From: UBA1181 sp963648205
GTDB lineage: Bacteria > Bacteroidota > Bacteroidia > Bacteroidales > Paludibacteraceae
Direction: 5' to 3'
DNA: 64,000 nucleotides
NCBI GenBank assembly: GCA_963648205.1
Contig: CAVJCT010000072.1
Location: 15,662-79,661, forward strand
The notes below the pieces were generated by a model. It was given only the letters and a program-made list of their open reading frames with translations, ran no database searches and was not told the origin of the DNA. Below, one piece after another: positions 18,680-27,449 of the stretch. Every line of letters begins with the position of its first letter. Positions within the stretch are counted from its first letter, which is position 1. The position numbers and the translations under genes were made by a program.

Positions 18680-20039
18680 AAGCCTTCGCCTTTTCCTTGA
18701 GTTTCTTTACGAATTCATGCTCAGGTCCAAACATTTCAATCAATTTTGAGATGACAGACTGAGCCTCTTTTCCCAAACCCAAAGAGCAATAGGTAAGATA
18801 CTCTTCGCCCATTTTCTTCATCTTCGTATTACGTGAGTCACTTCCCATAAAGTCTCTGATCGCGGCATTGTAGTCAAGACCATAGATTACAGGCAATACA
18901 TCGGCTTCGGTTTGACCATCCTGCATAAATACCACTTGGTTTGCTGGAACAGACTCTCCAGTTTCTGCATCCGTCACCTTTTCTGTTGTGTCAAGATTGG
19001 TAATGACTGCAGCGGAATGTGAAGTCATGATAAACTGCACTTGTGGAAATACCTCGCAAAGACACTGCACCACTTCCTGTTCCACCGCTGGATGCAAATG
19101 CAGATCAATTTCATCAATAAGCACAATTCCGCTTGACTCCTTATTACCATTGAGAATGTAAGCACGATAAGCCAATTCGAGAACTATCGAATACAAACGG
19201 CGGTAGCCAGCAGGAAGTTCGCTAAACAATTTGCTCTTGCCGTTTTTGAATACAACACTCAGTTCATAGCATTTACCTGTATTGACAGCAACTAAGTAGT
19301 TGATGTCATATTGTTCATCTGTAAGTTTTGGCAACCGTTTCGACATTCGAACCAAACGGCTTTGAACATATTCTATTTCATCGTGTGGAGTGGCGAAAGT
19401 TTCAGTATTCGTTCCGCGAGCGTATAATGAAGCAATCTGAGCCAACTTATTACACAACCTGATTTCCCAAATAGAAGTGCAGGCCGAATCCAAATTCCAT
19501 TGATAATATCCAAAGTTGCGTTGTATCCTGTCTTTTAATATATTATTGATGGCAAAGGATGTTTGTTTGGTTGCTTTGTGAGGAAAAGAGTCTGAGAAGC
19601 ACGCTATAAGTGGCAAGTCAGCTCCTTTGTTTTTCCATTCGTTCATGAAGGCATTAAAGGCTTCTTGGTATTTCGTGGTATATAGTGATGCGTTGGATGT
19701 AGAACGTTTATAGAGTTCCCAATCAAGAGTCGTACCATTGTAGTATGCAAGGCCCTTAACACTGGCATCTGGCGAAATAGTGCCTTGTTCTGAATCAAAT
19801 CTGAAGTCGGTATCAGCAAATGAGTTGACGTTCAAGGACGGATTGCCTGCCGACAGAAAGTCATTCCCCAATTTCTTGTTGTTGGAAAAGACAAAACTGA
19901 TTGCTATCTTTATAGCATCAATAAGTGTCGACTTCCCCGCACCATTACGACCTGTAATGATAGTCGTCTTGGGAGTAAAGTCAATCTTATATGTTTCGAA
20001 ACATCTAAGATTTTTTATTTCCAAAGATTTGAGTTTCAT
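18666..20039 (-). CDS. ptuA: AAA ATPase, Septu PtuA-like
   Basis: 457 aa SMC/OLD-like ATPase: Walker A GRNGAGKS (30-37), signature-like LPAGYRR (275-281), Walker B VLIDEIDLHLHP (306-317) and H-loop MTSHSA (about 339-344). It senses or regulates and pairs with the HNH protein whose gene overlaps its 3' end. It is moderately AT-rich beside the GC-rich hsdM, consistent with separate acquisition. The assignment to Septu rests on the ATPase-HNH pair and their domain types; the phage trigger is unknown. Confidence 0.82.
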   Translation of the reverse strand: MKLKSLEIKNLRCFETYKIDFTPKTTIITGRNGAGKSTLIDAIKIAISFVFSNNKKLGNDFLSAGNPSLNVNSFADTDFRFDSEQGTISPDASVKGLAYYNGTTLDWELYKRSTSNASLYTTKYQEAFNAFMNEWKNKGADLPLIACFSDSFPHKATKQTSFAINNILKDRIQRNFGYYQWNLDSACTSIWEIRLCNKLAQIASLYARGTNTETFATPHDEIEYVQSRLVRMSKRLPKLTDEQYDINYLVAVNTGKCYELSVVFKNGKSKLFSELPAGYRRLYSIVLELAYRAYILNGNKESSGIVLIDEIDLHLHPAVEQEVVQCLCEVFPQVQFIMTSHSAAVITNLDTTEKVTDAETGESVPANQVVFMQDGQTEADVLPVIYGLDYNAAIRDFMGSDSRNTKMKKMGEEYLTYCSLGLGKEAQSVISKLIEMFGPEHEFVKKLKEKAKAYEVH

Positions 20040-20069
20040 GTCTTCCTATATTTATTTGTTCAGATTTTG

Positions 20070-20099
20070 CAAAGGTAAAGCGTTTTTAGAGATGTCCAA
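20070..20099 (-). promoter_or_regulatory. Promoter of ptuAB
   Basis: On the minus strand, TTGG (20099-20096) then TACCTTTG (20077-20070) at about 19 nt, fitting the Bacteroidetes -33/-7 pattern. It gives ptuA its own promoter 31 bp before its ATG. Confidence 0.55.
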
Positions 20100-20184
20100 T
20101 TTTTTTGACTCTATTGTTCTCTGCCTGAAAGTTTGCCATCTCATATATCAGAAGCCAGTCAGCAACAAGACCTGCGTATTTTTT

Positions 20185-21297
20185 TCACCTCTTGTTTCCT
20201 TTCTCATTCTGCAATCTGAAAAACTCTTTTTGTTGCTCGATTTCGCGGCGTAGTTCCTCTTTCGTTGGCATGTAGGTGAGGTATTTGGCGGCGAAGAGTT
20301 GGTCGTTGCCGTTCAAGCCCGAATAGTGGGCGACGTCATCGTCGGTGTCGGCGCAGAGCAGTATGCCGATGGTGGGGTTGTGACCGTCTGAGCGGACTAT
20401 TTCATCGTACATTTTGACGTACATGTCCATCTGCCCGACATCTTGGTAACTGAGTTTGTTCGTTTTCAAGTCGACGAGGACGAAGCACTGCAAATGGTAG
20501 TTATAGAACACCAAGTCGATGTAGTAGTCCTCCTTTTCGGTGTGGATGTGTTTTTGACGATCTACGAAAGCGAAGCCCTTTCCCAATTCCATTAGGAAGG
20601 GAATTAAGTGGTCGATGATGCTTTGCTCTAAGTTGCTTTCCGTGTAGTTGGTATTGTTTTTGAAGCCGAGGAACTCTGCCACGATAGGGTTCTTCAAATA
20701 TTCGAGTTTGTCTTGCGTGGACTTCGTGAGTGCCTTCATCTCATTTCTCACAAGGGCTTTGTCTTGCGATGCGAGTAGGCGATAGTAATATTGCGATGAG
20801 ATGTTGCGTTGCAGGGTGCGGACACTCCACATCTCTTTCATCGCCTCGTTCTCGTACCAAGCTCGGGCATCAGGATTTGTTTCTTGCAAGATGATGCGGT
20901 AATGTGTCCAAGAAAGCATGATGGGCGAGTCGGCTCGGACGCTGTCTATCTCATTGTCATATTCCCCATTTTCAGAGTGAAAAATATTGGGCCATGCCTG
21001 AAAGAAGCTGATGTAGTTGTAGAGGTTCGTTTTGGTGAATCCCTTCCCATATTTGTTAGTCAGTTCTTTCGACAATTTCGCCACTGCTTGCTCTCCGTAT
21101 TCCGCTCGCTGGTCTTTCAAAGTTTCCTGCTGAATGCGCAAGCCCAATAGCCAGTTTCGTTTGACGAGTGCCTCGTTGACGGAACGGTATGCTGAAGCCT
21201 TGCTTTGCTCAATGATATAGCACGAATCTTTGAACAATTCGCCATGTAAGAAAGTTATATCTAATTTGCTGAAGTTCAATAGATTATTATCTGTCAT
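20185..21297 (-). CDS. DUF1016/YhcG-type PD-(D/E)xK nuclease
   Basis: 370 aa. The N-terminal helical DUF1016_N-type region (ALVKRNWLLGLRI, then GFTKTNLYNYISF) is followed by a PD-(D/E)xK nuclease domain with D261 (YYIDLVFYN) and D276-L-K278 (VLVDLKTNK). E. coli YhcG-like proteins are frequent inside type I R-M operons, but their role there is not well established. It lies between hsdS and ptuA on the same strand. The catalytic residues look intact, with Asp in place of the more usual Glu of the ExK pair. Confidence 0.88.
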   Translation of the reverse strand: MTDNNLLNFSKLDITFLHGELFKDSCYIIEQSKASAYRSVNEALVKRNWLLGLRIQQETLKDQRAEYGEQAVAKLSKELTNKYGKGFTKTNLYNYISFFQAWPNIFHSENGEYDNEIDSVRADSPIMLSWTHYRIILQETNPDARAWYENEAMKEMWSVRTLQRNISSQYYYRLLASQDKALVRNEMKALTKSTQDKLEYLKNPIVAEFLGFKNNTNYTESNLEQSIIDHLIPFLMELGKGFAFVDRQKHIHTEKEDYYIDLVFYNYHLQCFVLVDLKTNKLSYQDVGQMDMYVKMYDEIVRSDGHNPTIGILLCADTDDDVAHYSGLNGNDQLFAAKYLTYMPTKEELRREIEQQKEFFRLQNEKGNKR

Positions 21298-21344
21298 TGT
21301 TTTGAAAAATATTAATTTTCTTTTATTTATACATTAAATCATAG

Positions 21345-21369
21345 ATTTTCCACTCACTGAGTGGAAAAT
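21345..21369. promoter_or_regulatory. Perfect 25-bp palindrome between hsdS and DUF1016 gene
   Basis: Twelve-base arms (ATTTTCCACTCA / TGAGTGGAAAAT) around one central base. It lies 48 bp upstream of the DUF1016 gene start and 61 bp downstream of the hsdS stop. No T-run follows on either side, so an operator is more likely than a terminator. The left arm also occurs next to the hsdS relic near 17003-17014. Confidence 0.6.
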
Positions 21370-21430
21370 GTGCAATTCTTCTTTTTTCTGTATTTAAAAT
21401 TTCTTAACTCTCCACTCAAACTCTCCTCCC

Positions 21431-22630
21431 TCACACCATCATCCCCTCCAAACATGCTCCCTTTACCTTCTTCATCTTCTCTATCTTCTCTCTCTCTAAC
21501 CGTATCTGCTCGTCTATGTTCGTGAAATAGGTGGAGAGGGCGCGCTGCTCGGCAAGAGTGGAGGGAATCATAATTTCACCTTTTAGAGCATCTTCATCAC
21601 TGATATTCATAGTGTTTTTAGCACCTTTATTTACAAGTGGATGTAAATAATTGTTCAGTCTGAAATTTGGAGTGAAGTACCAATGGATATAGTCTGGAGA
21701 AATGCCTTCTTTTACATTGTAGACAGCGTATAAAACTGAGACAATTCCAGTTTCTCCTTTATTCACCTTTACTATTCCGTATGGTTTTGCCTTTAATGGA
21801 GATTTGGTGTAAACAATTTGGTTTGTTCTGAGAATATTATAATTGGTAACGCTTTGACCTGCGTAACTTCTTCCTAATAGTTCAATCTGATTTCTAACTC
21901 CTAATTCTTCGGAAACTGATAATACATCATTTTTCCCATAGAAATTGTCAAGGTTTCTTTCGGTACTGATTTCAAGACATTCAGAAAGTCTCACCTTCTT
22001 CCACTCCCCGCTAAACCCCTTAAACCGCACTCGCGGCTCCTTCTCGCCCTCCTGCGGAAAGAAACTCTGCAGACTCGCTGCCTTCACTTGCTGCAAACTC
22101 GCTAAACGCTCTCCCTCTAAGCGTATAGTCTCGTCGAGTAAAGTGAAAAAATGGGAGAGGCGGCGCTGCTCGGAAAGAGTGGGGGGAATGCAGAATCTTG
22201 AAGAAGAAACAAGATTCCAATCTGCACGAGGCATTTTTGAACCTGATGAAATGTTGGCAACTTGCATAAATGCAGCACTATTCACCAGTGTATAAAGCAA
22301 ATTTGAATCTACTACATCAGAGTGAAGAACCCAAAAATCTCCGACCGCAACTCCTTTAAAATCTGCGTATAATATATTTTTCAAATATGGTCTGAGTTTC
22401 CCGAATAGAACATCTCCTTTTGAAAATAGTATTCCTTTTTTGCAACCATCTTTTTCAAATAGATTTTTATTTAATGTCCCTTCTCCCGAATTAATATCCT
22501 CAAATTCAACGTATGGAAGTTTATCGTTTGATATTTCGCTATTGGATCGTCTTTGAGCGATTTCAGAAAAATCCATCTCTTTCCACTCCTCCTCAAATTC
22601 CGAGAATCGTATTTTAGGTATCATCGTCAT
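21431..22630 (-). CDS. hsdS: Type I restriction specificity subunit S
   Basis: 399 aa with the usual two-fold layout: TRD1 (about 5-145), central conserved region (EQRRLSHFFTLLDETIRLEGERL cut into LSEQRRLSHFFTLLDE and IRLEGERLASLQQVK), TRD2 (about 200-350) and a C-terminal conserved region (DEQIRLEREKIEKMKK). It sets the DNA sequence recognised by the R-M complex; the target cannot be read from sequence. It starts 7 bp after hsdM. A degenerate copy of its 3' end, joined to a different TRD, lies at 17008-17252. Confidence 0.93.
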   Translation of the reverse strand: MTMIPKIRFSEFEEEWKEMDFSEIAQRRSNSEISNDKLPYVEFEDINSGEGTLNKNLFEKDGCKKGILFSKGDVLFGKLRPYLKNILYADFKGVAVGDFWVLHSDVVDSNLLYTLVNSAAFMQVANISSGSKMPRADWNLVSSSRFCIPPTLSEQRRLSHFFTLLDETIRLEGERLASLQQVKAASLQSFFPQEGEKEPRVRFKGFSGEWKKVRLSECLEISTERNLDNFYGKNDVLSVSEELGVRNQIELLGRSYAGQSVTNYNILRTNQIVYTKSPLKAKPYGIVKVNKGETGIVSVLYAVYNVKEGISPDYIHWYFTPNFRLNNYLHPLVNKGAKNTMNISDEDALKGEIMIPSTLAEQRALSTYFTNIDEQIRLEREKIEKMKKVKGACLEGMMV

Positions 22631-22637
22631 AGTGCGG

Positions 22638-25211
22638 TTATTTTATGAGGTTCAACAATCCTTGGATGGCGTAGGGGTCGCCTGTGAGGTCGGAGACGAG
22701 GGTCTGCATCTCGGCACGGGTCGCCGTCAACGCCTCGTCGATCTGGCAGTAGTTGGTGGCGTATTTCTTCTGCAGGGTGGCTACTGCTGCCTCGATGTCT
22801 GCCAACACTGCTTCTAAGGTCTGCGTGATGGCTTCTGCTACGGGCGCAATCCACTTCTGGTGCAGATAGTGCGCTGCCTCGTCGTCCGTCAGCGTCTGGA
22901 TGGCTTGCTTGGTCTTCGTGAGCAACTCGTCGCGCTCTTTCGCCATCTGCGTTCTCTCGGTGGCTTGCTCGTCCCACAATGCGGTGATCGCCTTCAGTTT
23001 GGCAAGGGTCTCGCCGGGAATCTCCTTGCGTGTCTTCGGGTCTTTCTTGGTGGCGTCTTTCACCTCCTGCTTGATGAGTTTCTTGTCGAGCGTCTCCTCT
23101 TTGTCCTCTTCAAAATAGAGGGCTTTCTCGTCGTCGGTGAGGTTGTCGCGCTGCTCCTCCAACTCGGTGGCGATGGCTTCCAAACGTGCCTCGTGGGTGG
23201 CGATGGCGTCGAGTTCAGTTTTGAACTGCTCTTGCTGCACCAAGGCGAACGGCACGATGCGCCCTTTCTCGCCGTCTGGCACCTCCATCTCCTCGTCGCC
23301 TTTCTTCACCATCTTGTAGGCGGTCTCCACCTGGCGGATGGCGTCGTTGCCCTCCTGCTGTATGGTCTCGATGTCATCCACGATCTCTGTCCAGTGGTCT
23401 GCCAGCACTTGGAACGCTGCATAGCGGTCTACCAACGGCACCTGCTCGAAGCGGCGGAAGATGTCGCTTGCGATGATGTCTTGCGCCTTCTGCTCGTTCA
23501 CCTCGGCGATATGCTCGACAAGTAGGTTGTGCAGCATATCTTCGAAGCCGTCGAAAGCGTTTTTGAATTTCTGGCGGAAAGCCACGACGTCGGCGTTCTG
23601 GGCGATGGTTTGGCGGATATCCGTGGTTTTGAGTGATGAGTAGGGGCGGTCAGCCTCGTGGGCGAAGAGGTCGTCGCGGAGGGAAGGCAGAGCGTCCCAG
23701 TAGGGTTGCAGGGCGAGGAGTTCCGCATCGGGGATGCCACCGAACATAGTGGCGTAGATGTCGAAATGCTCGGCTTGCTCTGCGCTGTCGACATAGCGGG
23801 GGATGTTGAGGTTGTAGCCGTTTTGGCGGATTTCCTCACGCTCCACAAGGCGCGAGAAGCCCGGGATGGAGGAGCGGTCGCGCACGCAGTCGGCGATCTT
23901 CTTCACGTCGCAGGCGCGCAGTTTGTTTTGTTTGCCGTCTTTGACGAAGCCCTTGCTGGCGTCGATGATAAGGACGTTGTCTGCCTCGCGGTGTTGTTTC
24001 AGCACCATGACGAGGGTTGGGATGCCTGTGCCGAAGAAGATGTTGGCAGGCAGACCTATGATCGTGTCGATATTATTCTTCTCGATGAGGTTTCTGCGGA
24101 TTTGCTCCTCCTCGCCGCCGCGGAACAGCACGCCGTGGGGCAATACGATGGTGAGGATGCCGTCTGGCTTGAGGTGGTGCAGTTCGTGGAGTAGGAAAGC
24201 GTAGTCGGCTTTGCTTTTAGGGGCGACGCCATACTCTTTGAATCGGGGGTCGGAGTCGCAGTCGGATGGGTCCCACTGTTGCGAGTAGGGAGGGTTGCTG
24301 ACCACGGCGTCGACGTAGAGAGGTTCGCTGGTTTGTTCGTTGCGAGGCCAGTCTTCGTCGAGCGAGTCGGCGCAGCGGGTTTCGATGTTGCCGGGCTTGA
24401 TGCCGCGCATCACGAGGTTCATACGGGTGAGGTTGTAGGTGTTCTCCTTGAGTTCCTGGGCGTAGTAGTGGATGTTGTCTTTTTCGGCAGTATGTTTCGA
24501 CACGGCTTTACCGATGGTGATGAGGAGTGAACCCGAACCCGAAGTAGGGTCGTAGATGTTGAGTGTTTTCTTGTCTTTGTGGTGTTCAGCCACGATTTCA
24601 GACATAAGGCTTGCCACCTCGTGAGGGGTATAGAACTCGCCCGCCTTCTTGCCTGCGTTGGCGGCGAAGTTGGAGATGAGGTATTCGTAGACGTAGCCCA
24701 GGACGTCGTAGTCTTGTGCGCCGTCGGTTGGAATATCCTTGATGAGGCGGATGAGGTCTTTGATGGTTCTTGTCTGGCTGCCCACGTCGCCCAATTTGGT
24801 GAGGTTAGCGCGGAGGGTGTCGAAGATGCCGCTGTAGATGGAGGCGGTGTTTTTGGTGATAGAGCGTTCGAAATCGCCGAGGGCGGCAGTCAGTTGGTCG
24901 ATACTGAAATCGCTGTCTGGCCGGATCCAGTTTTGAAAGAGGTATTTGTAGGGGATGTAGTAGCCGCGCATTTCGAGGATGTCGTCGATTTGGTCTATCA
25001 TATCTTCGTCGTCAGTCTCATCTTTAGCGACGAGGTCGGGGAGCATTTCGTCTTTCCACTGGTTTTTTTTCAGATAATTCACCTCGTTGTCGCAGAGATA
25101 CTTATAGAAGATGAGACCGAGGATAAAGTCTTTATACTCGTTGGCGTCTATTTTAGAACGCATTTTGTTGGCAGAAGCCCAGATGCGGTTTGCTAATTGT
25201 TGTTTATTCAT
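22638..25211 (-). CDS. hsdM: Type I N6-adenine DNA methyltransferase subunit M
   Basis: 857 aa from the ATG at 25211 (MNKQQLANRIWASANKMR), preferred over an in-frame upstream start at 25310 because conserved HsdM_N text begins here and a promoter lies between. Motif I YDPTSGSGSLL and motif IV SNPPY are present, so it should transfer methyl groups to adenine. It is several hundred residues longer than a typical HsdM: the last 350 residues are charged and helical, with likely coiled coils. The gene is clearly more GC-rich than its neighbours, suggesting transfer. It precedes hsdS by 7 bp. Confidence 0.93.
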   Translation of the reverse strand: MNKQQLANRIWASANKMRSKIDANEYKDFILGLIFYKYLCDNEVNYLKKNQWKDEMLPDLVAKDETDDEDMIDQIDDILEMRGYYIPYKYLFQNWIRPDSDFSIDQLTAALGDFERSITKNTASIYSGIFDTLRANLTKLGDVGSQTRTIKDLIRLIKDIPTDGAQDYDVLGYVYEYLISNFAANAGKKAGEFYTPHEVASLMSEIVAEHHKDKKTLNIYDPTSGSGSLLITIGKAVSKHTAEKDNIHYYAQELKENTYNLTRMNLVMRGIKPGNIETRCADSLDEDWPRNEQTSEPLYVDAVVSNPPYSQQWDPSDCDSDPRFKEYGVAPKSKADYAFLLHELHHLKPDGILTIVLPHGVLFRGGEEEQIRRNLIEKNNIDTIIGLPANIFFGTGIPTLVMVLKQHREADNVLIIDASKGFVKDGKQNKLRACDVKKIADCVRDRSSIPGFSRLVEREEIRQNGYNLNIPRYVDSAEQAEHFDIYATMFGGIPDAELLALQPYWDALPSLRDDLFAHEADRPYSSLKTTDIRQTIAQNADVVAFRQKFKNAFDGFEDMLHNLLVEHIAEVNEQKAQDIIASDIFRRFEQVPLVDRYAAFQVLADHWTEIVDDIETIQQEGNDAIRQVETAYKMVKKGDEEMEVPDGEKGRIVPFALVQQEQFKTELDAIATHEARLEAIATELEEQRDNLTDDEKALYFEEDKEETLDKKLIKQEVKDATKKDPKTRKEIPGETLAKLKAITALWDEQATERTQMAKERDELLTKTKQAIQTLTDDEAAHYLHQKWIAPVAEAITQTLEAVLADIEAAVATLQKKYATNYCQIDEALTATRAEMQTLVSDLTGDPYAIQGLLNLIK

Positions 25212-25232
25212 AATAAGAAAAAATAAGGAGTA

Positions 25233-25263
25233 TAAAGGTAGGGAAAAATTGGGAGATGGGCAA
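25233..25263 (-). promoter_or_regulatory. Promoter of hsdMS
   Basis: On the minus strand, TTG (25263-25261) then TACCTTTA (25240-25233), spaced 20 nt: a near match to the Bacteroidetes promoter, 22 bp before the hsdM ATG. Confidence 0.5.
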
Positions 25264-25320
25264 GAGAATGTTGAAGCGTATGCACGAACTGCAAGACCGC
25301 TTTCGATCAATAAAGTGAGT

Positions 25321-26661
25321 TTATTCTCTTTCCCTCAAAAAACGTTTCAAAAGGAACGTCAAGAAATAGGGGAAGGTGTAGAATTTGCCGTTCCAGCCAA
25401 TGTTGCGATAGCCGAGTTTGATGCCGTAGTGGATGTCTGGATAGGATTTCCACCCAATGAGGTTGTTGAGCGAGGCTGTCGCTCCATCGTTGGCTTTGAC
25501 TTCGACGGGAATGAGCGAGTCTTTGTCGCGCACGAAGAAATCCATCTCTATCGCAGGACTGTCTTTTCTGTAAAAATAGAGTTGCTCATAGCCCGACTTG
25601 ACCAACATCTCGCCGACAACATTCTCGTATATCGCACCTTTATATGTTCCGAAATTTTTGTTGGCTCGCAAATCTTCTTGCGCTTCTTCGTCCAACGAGG
25701 CTATCAACAGACCAGTGTCGTGGTAGTAGACTTTATAGTTGGTGGCAGTATAGTTCCCCTTCAATGGCAACTCCACATTCTCCAAACAATACGCCACATT
25801 GACGACTCCCGCTGCTCTAAGCCATTCCACACTGCCGATATAGTCTCGGCTTCTGGCATTCCGTGCTACTTTCGTAACTTGAAATTTCTTGTTCTCTTTA
25901 GCCAAAAATGTTGAAATATGACTATAAACCGCAAGAATCTTCGATTTATCTGTTTCTTTTGCATACTTGGTGATGTCCTCCTCATAATCCCTCAACAACT
26001 GTCTTTGGAGGGCGAGCGTTCCCCCGAAATGTCCATTTTCGATATAGGTTCGCACCACCTCGGGCATGCCTCCAACGATCATATATTCCTTGAAAATCCC
26101 CATCATCGTGTCCATCTCTATCTGCGAGAAAGGAGTCAAGGTAATCATGTTGGAATAGAGCTTTTCAATCTGTTGAGCAGAATATCCTTTTGCCCAAAGG
26201 AACTCCTCGAAATCCATTGAGTGCATGTCGTAGTCGTCCTTATAGCCCACTGCGTTCGACTCAATCTCTTCGTAATAAATGCCCATCAACGAGCCAGAAC
26301 AGATAACGTCATACCGTCCGTCTATGCAAAAAGCCTTCAATGAAGTGGCACAGTCGGGACACTTTTGCAACTCATCGAAGAAGATGAGCGTCTTTCCAGG
26401 AATGAATTTCCACGAAGGTTCGAGCAACGAGATGTTTCTAATGATTGAATCCACCTCATACCCATCGTCGAAAATGGATCTGAACTTCTTTTGAAGCACA
26501 AAGTTAATCTCCACGACCGACTCGTAATTTGCCTTTCCGAATGCTCGAATAGACAATGATTTTCCAATCTGCCGTGCGCCTTTCACGATGAGAGGTTTGT
26601 GACCTTCTTTGCGCTTCCATTCTGAAAGTACCGTATCTATCTTTCTTTTAAGCAGTTCCAT
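25321..26661 (-). CDS. AAA ATPase with DUF4143 domain
   Basis: 446 aa. Walker A GARQIGKS (28-35), Walker B LIFFDELQ with D96-E97, an AAA_14 core, then a DUF4143 C-terminal region (about 200-390) with the nuclease-like stretch AIEMDFFVRDKD and VEVKAN. These orphan ATPases are abundant in Bacteroidetes and archaea and their function is not established; the D/E...VEVK segment hints at a PD-(D/E)xK-like fold. A 32-bp-spaced repeat array sits in its promoter, suggesting autoregulation. Confidence 0.88.
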   Translation of the reverse strand: MELLKRKIDTVLSEWKRKEGHKPLIVKGARQIGKSLSIRAFGKANYESVVEINFVLQKKFRSIFDDGYEVDSIIRNISLLEPSWKFIPGKTLIFFDELQKCPDCATSLKAFCIDGRYDVICSGSLMGIYYEEIESNAVGYKDDYDMHSMDFEEFLWAKGYSAQQIEKLYSNMITLTPFSQIEMDTMMGIFKEYMIVGGMPEVVRTYIENGHFGGTLALQRQLLRDYEEDITKYAKETDKSKILAVYSHISTFLAKENKKFQVTKVARNARSRDYIGSVEWLRAAGVVNVAYCLENVELPLKGNYTATNYKVYYHDTGLLIASLDEEAQEDLRANKNFGTYKGAIYENVVGEMLVKSGYEQLYFYRKDSPAIEMDFFVRDKDSLIPVEVKANDGATASLNNLIGWKSYPDIHYGIKLGYRNIGWNGKFYTFPYFLTFLLKRFLRERE

Positions 26662-26668
26662 ATTCTTA

Positions 26669-26781
26669 TTTCACATTTTCCGTCCACAAAAGTACACTGA
26701 TTTTCACATTTTCCGACTTGTTTTTCGTTAAAATTTCACATTTCCCGACCGATTTTTAGGCGGAATTTCACATTTTCCGAC
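26669..26781. repeat. 32-33 bp spaced repeats before DUF4143 ATPase
   Basis: TTTCACATTTTCCGAC-like copies start at 26669, 26702, 26734 and 26766 (steps 33, 32, 32; about three helical turns). On the minus strand a TACTTTTG -7 element (26694-26687) falls between copies 1 and 2. The 150-bp gap holds nothing else visible. The layout fits an operator array for the adjacent gene. Confidence 0.8.
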
Positions 26782-26811
26782 AAAATACAAGAGCGGAGTT
26801 CTCTTGTGATG

Positions 26812-27285
26812 TTAATTTACTCCCATAATGTAAGAGTGTTCAAGCACTTCTTCCAAGCATTTCCCGTTGATTCGGAGGTTATCCCAGATGTCGTTCTCAT
26901 CATCGAATGAGGCGATAATGAGACCGTCGTCGTGAGTGTTTCCCTCACATTGCCACCTGATGAATTCCTTTGATTTATCACGAGGAAGTATCTTACACTC
27001 AATAGGATAGCGTTCGGTATGTATGCCATAGAAGGTGTCGTTATCCACATAATAAAAAGAGAGGTTGTAGCCAATCTCAACGATTTCATGATGAAATATT
27101 TTCTCAGAGACTAATGAACCTGCTTCTTTTTTCTCATAGTCTTGCCACCCCAATTGGTGTTTGTAGAGGTGCTTCCCAACTCCGAAAAAATTGGGAACTA
27201 CGATAGGGTCAAGATTATTGATATAGGTCGCCATAGAAGATATTTTTTTGTTTAACTGCTCAATCCAAAGTTTCGCAATTCTCAT
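26812..27285 (-). CDS. Hypothetical protein, immunity-like small acidic protein
   Basis: 157 aa, no recognised domain. It is acidic, soluble and aromatic-rich (LSFYYVDNDTFYGIH). Alternative start ATG at 27234 (MATYINNLD). A good -7 element TATATTTG (27306-27299, minus) lies 14 bp before the first ATG and 65 bp before the second, so the start is uncertain. The end (NDIWDNLRINGKCLEEVL) weakly resembles the end of the protein at 56542-56886 (NDVLEKFEIDGKKLVELI). It may be an immunity-type or orphan protein of the island; no function is assigned. Confidence 0.6.
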   Translation of the reverse strand: MRIAKLWIEQLNKKISSMATYINNLDPIVVPNFFGVGKHLYKHQLGWQDYEKKEAGSLVSEKIFHHEIVEIGYNLSFYYVDNDTFYGIHTERYPIECKILPRDKSKEFIRWQCEGNTHDDGLIIASFDDENDIWDNLRINGKCLEEVLEHSYIMGVN

Positions 27286-27449
27286 ACAATATTGCTATCA
27301 AATATATTGTGTTTTAAACCTTTTTATGAAAAAAAGTTTAAAATTTATCTTCTCTCACCCTCGTTGATTTTGGTACATCTCTCCGTAATTGATGTAATTA
27401 AATTTCGAGGGAAACACTTAAACTTGCATCGTAGAAAAAATAAAAGCGT

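Noticed and set aside
17765..20039. Retron of the ATPase-HNH type
   Set aside because: No reverse transcriptase gene and no msr/msd-like RNA next to the pair; stand-alone Septu fits better.
22860..24194. Several plus-strand open frames of 100-220 codons opposite hsdM
   Set aside because: They are antisense by-products of the GC-rich hsdM coding sequence.
11772..25211. Phase-variable hsdS invertible locus
   Set aside because: The second hsdS fragment is in the same orientation, is short and frame-broken, and no recombinase gene is in the window.
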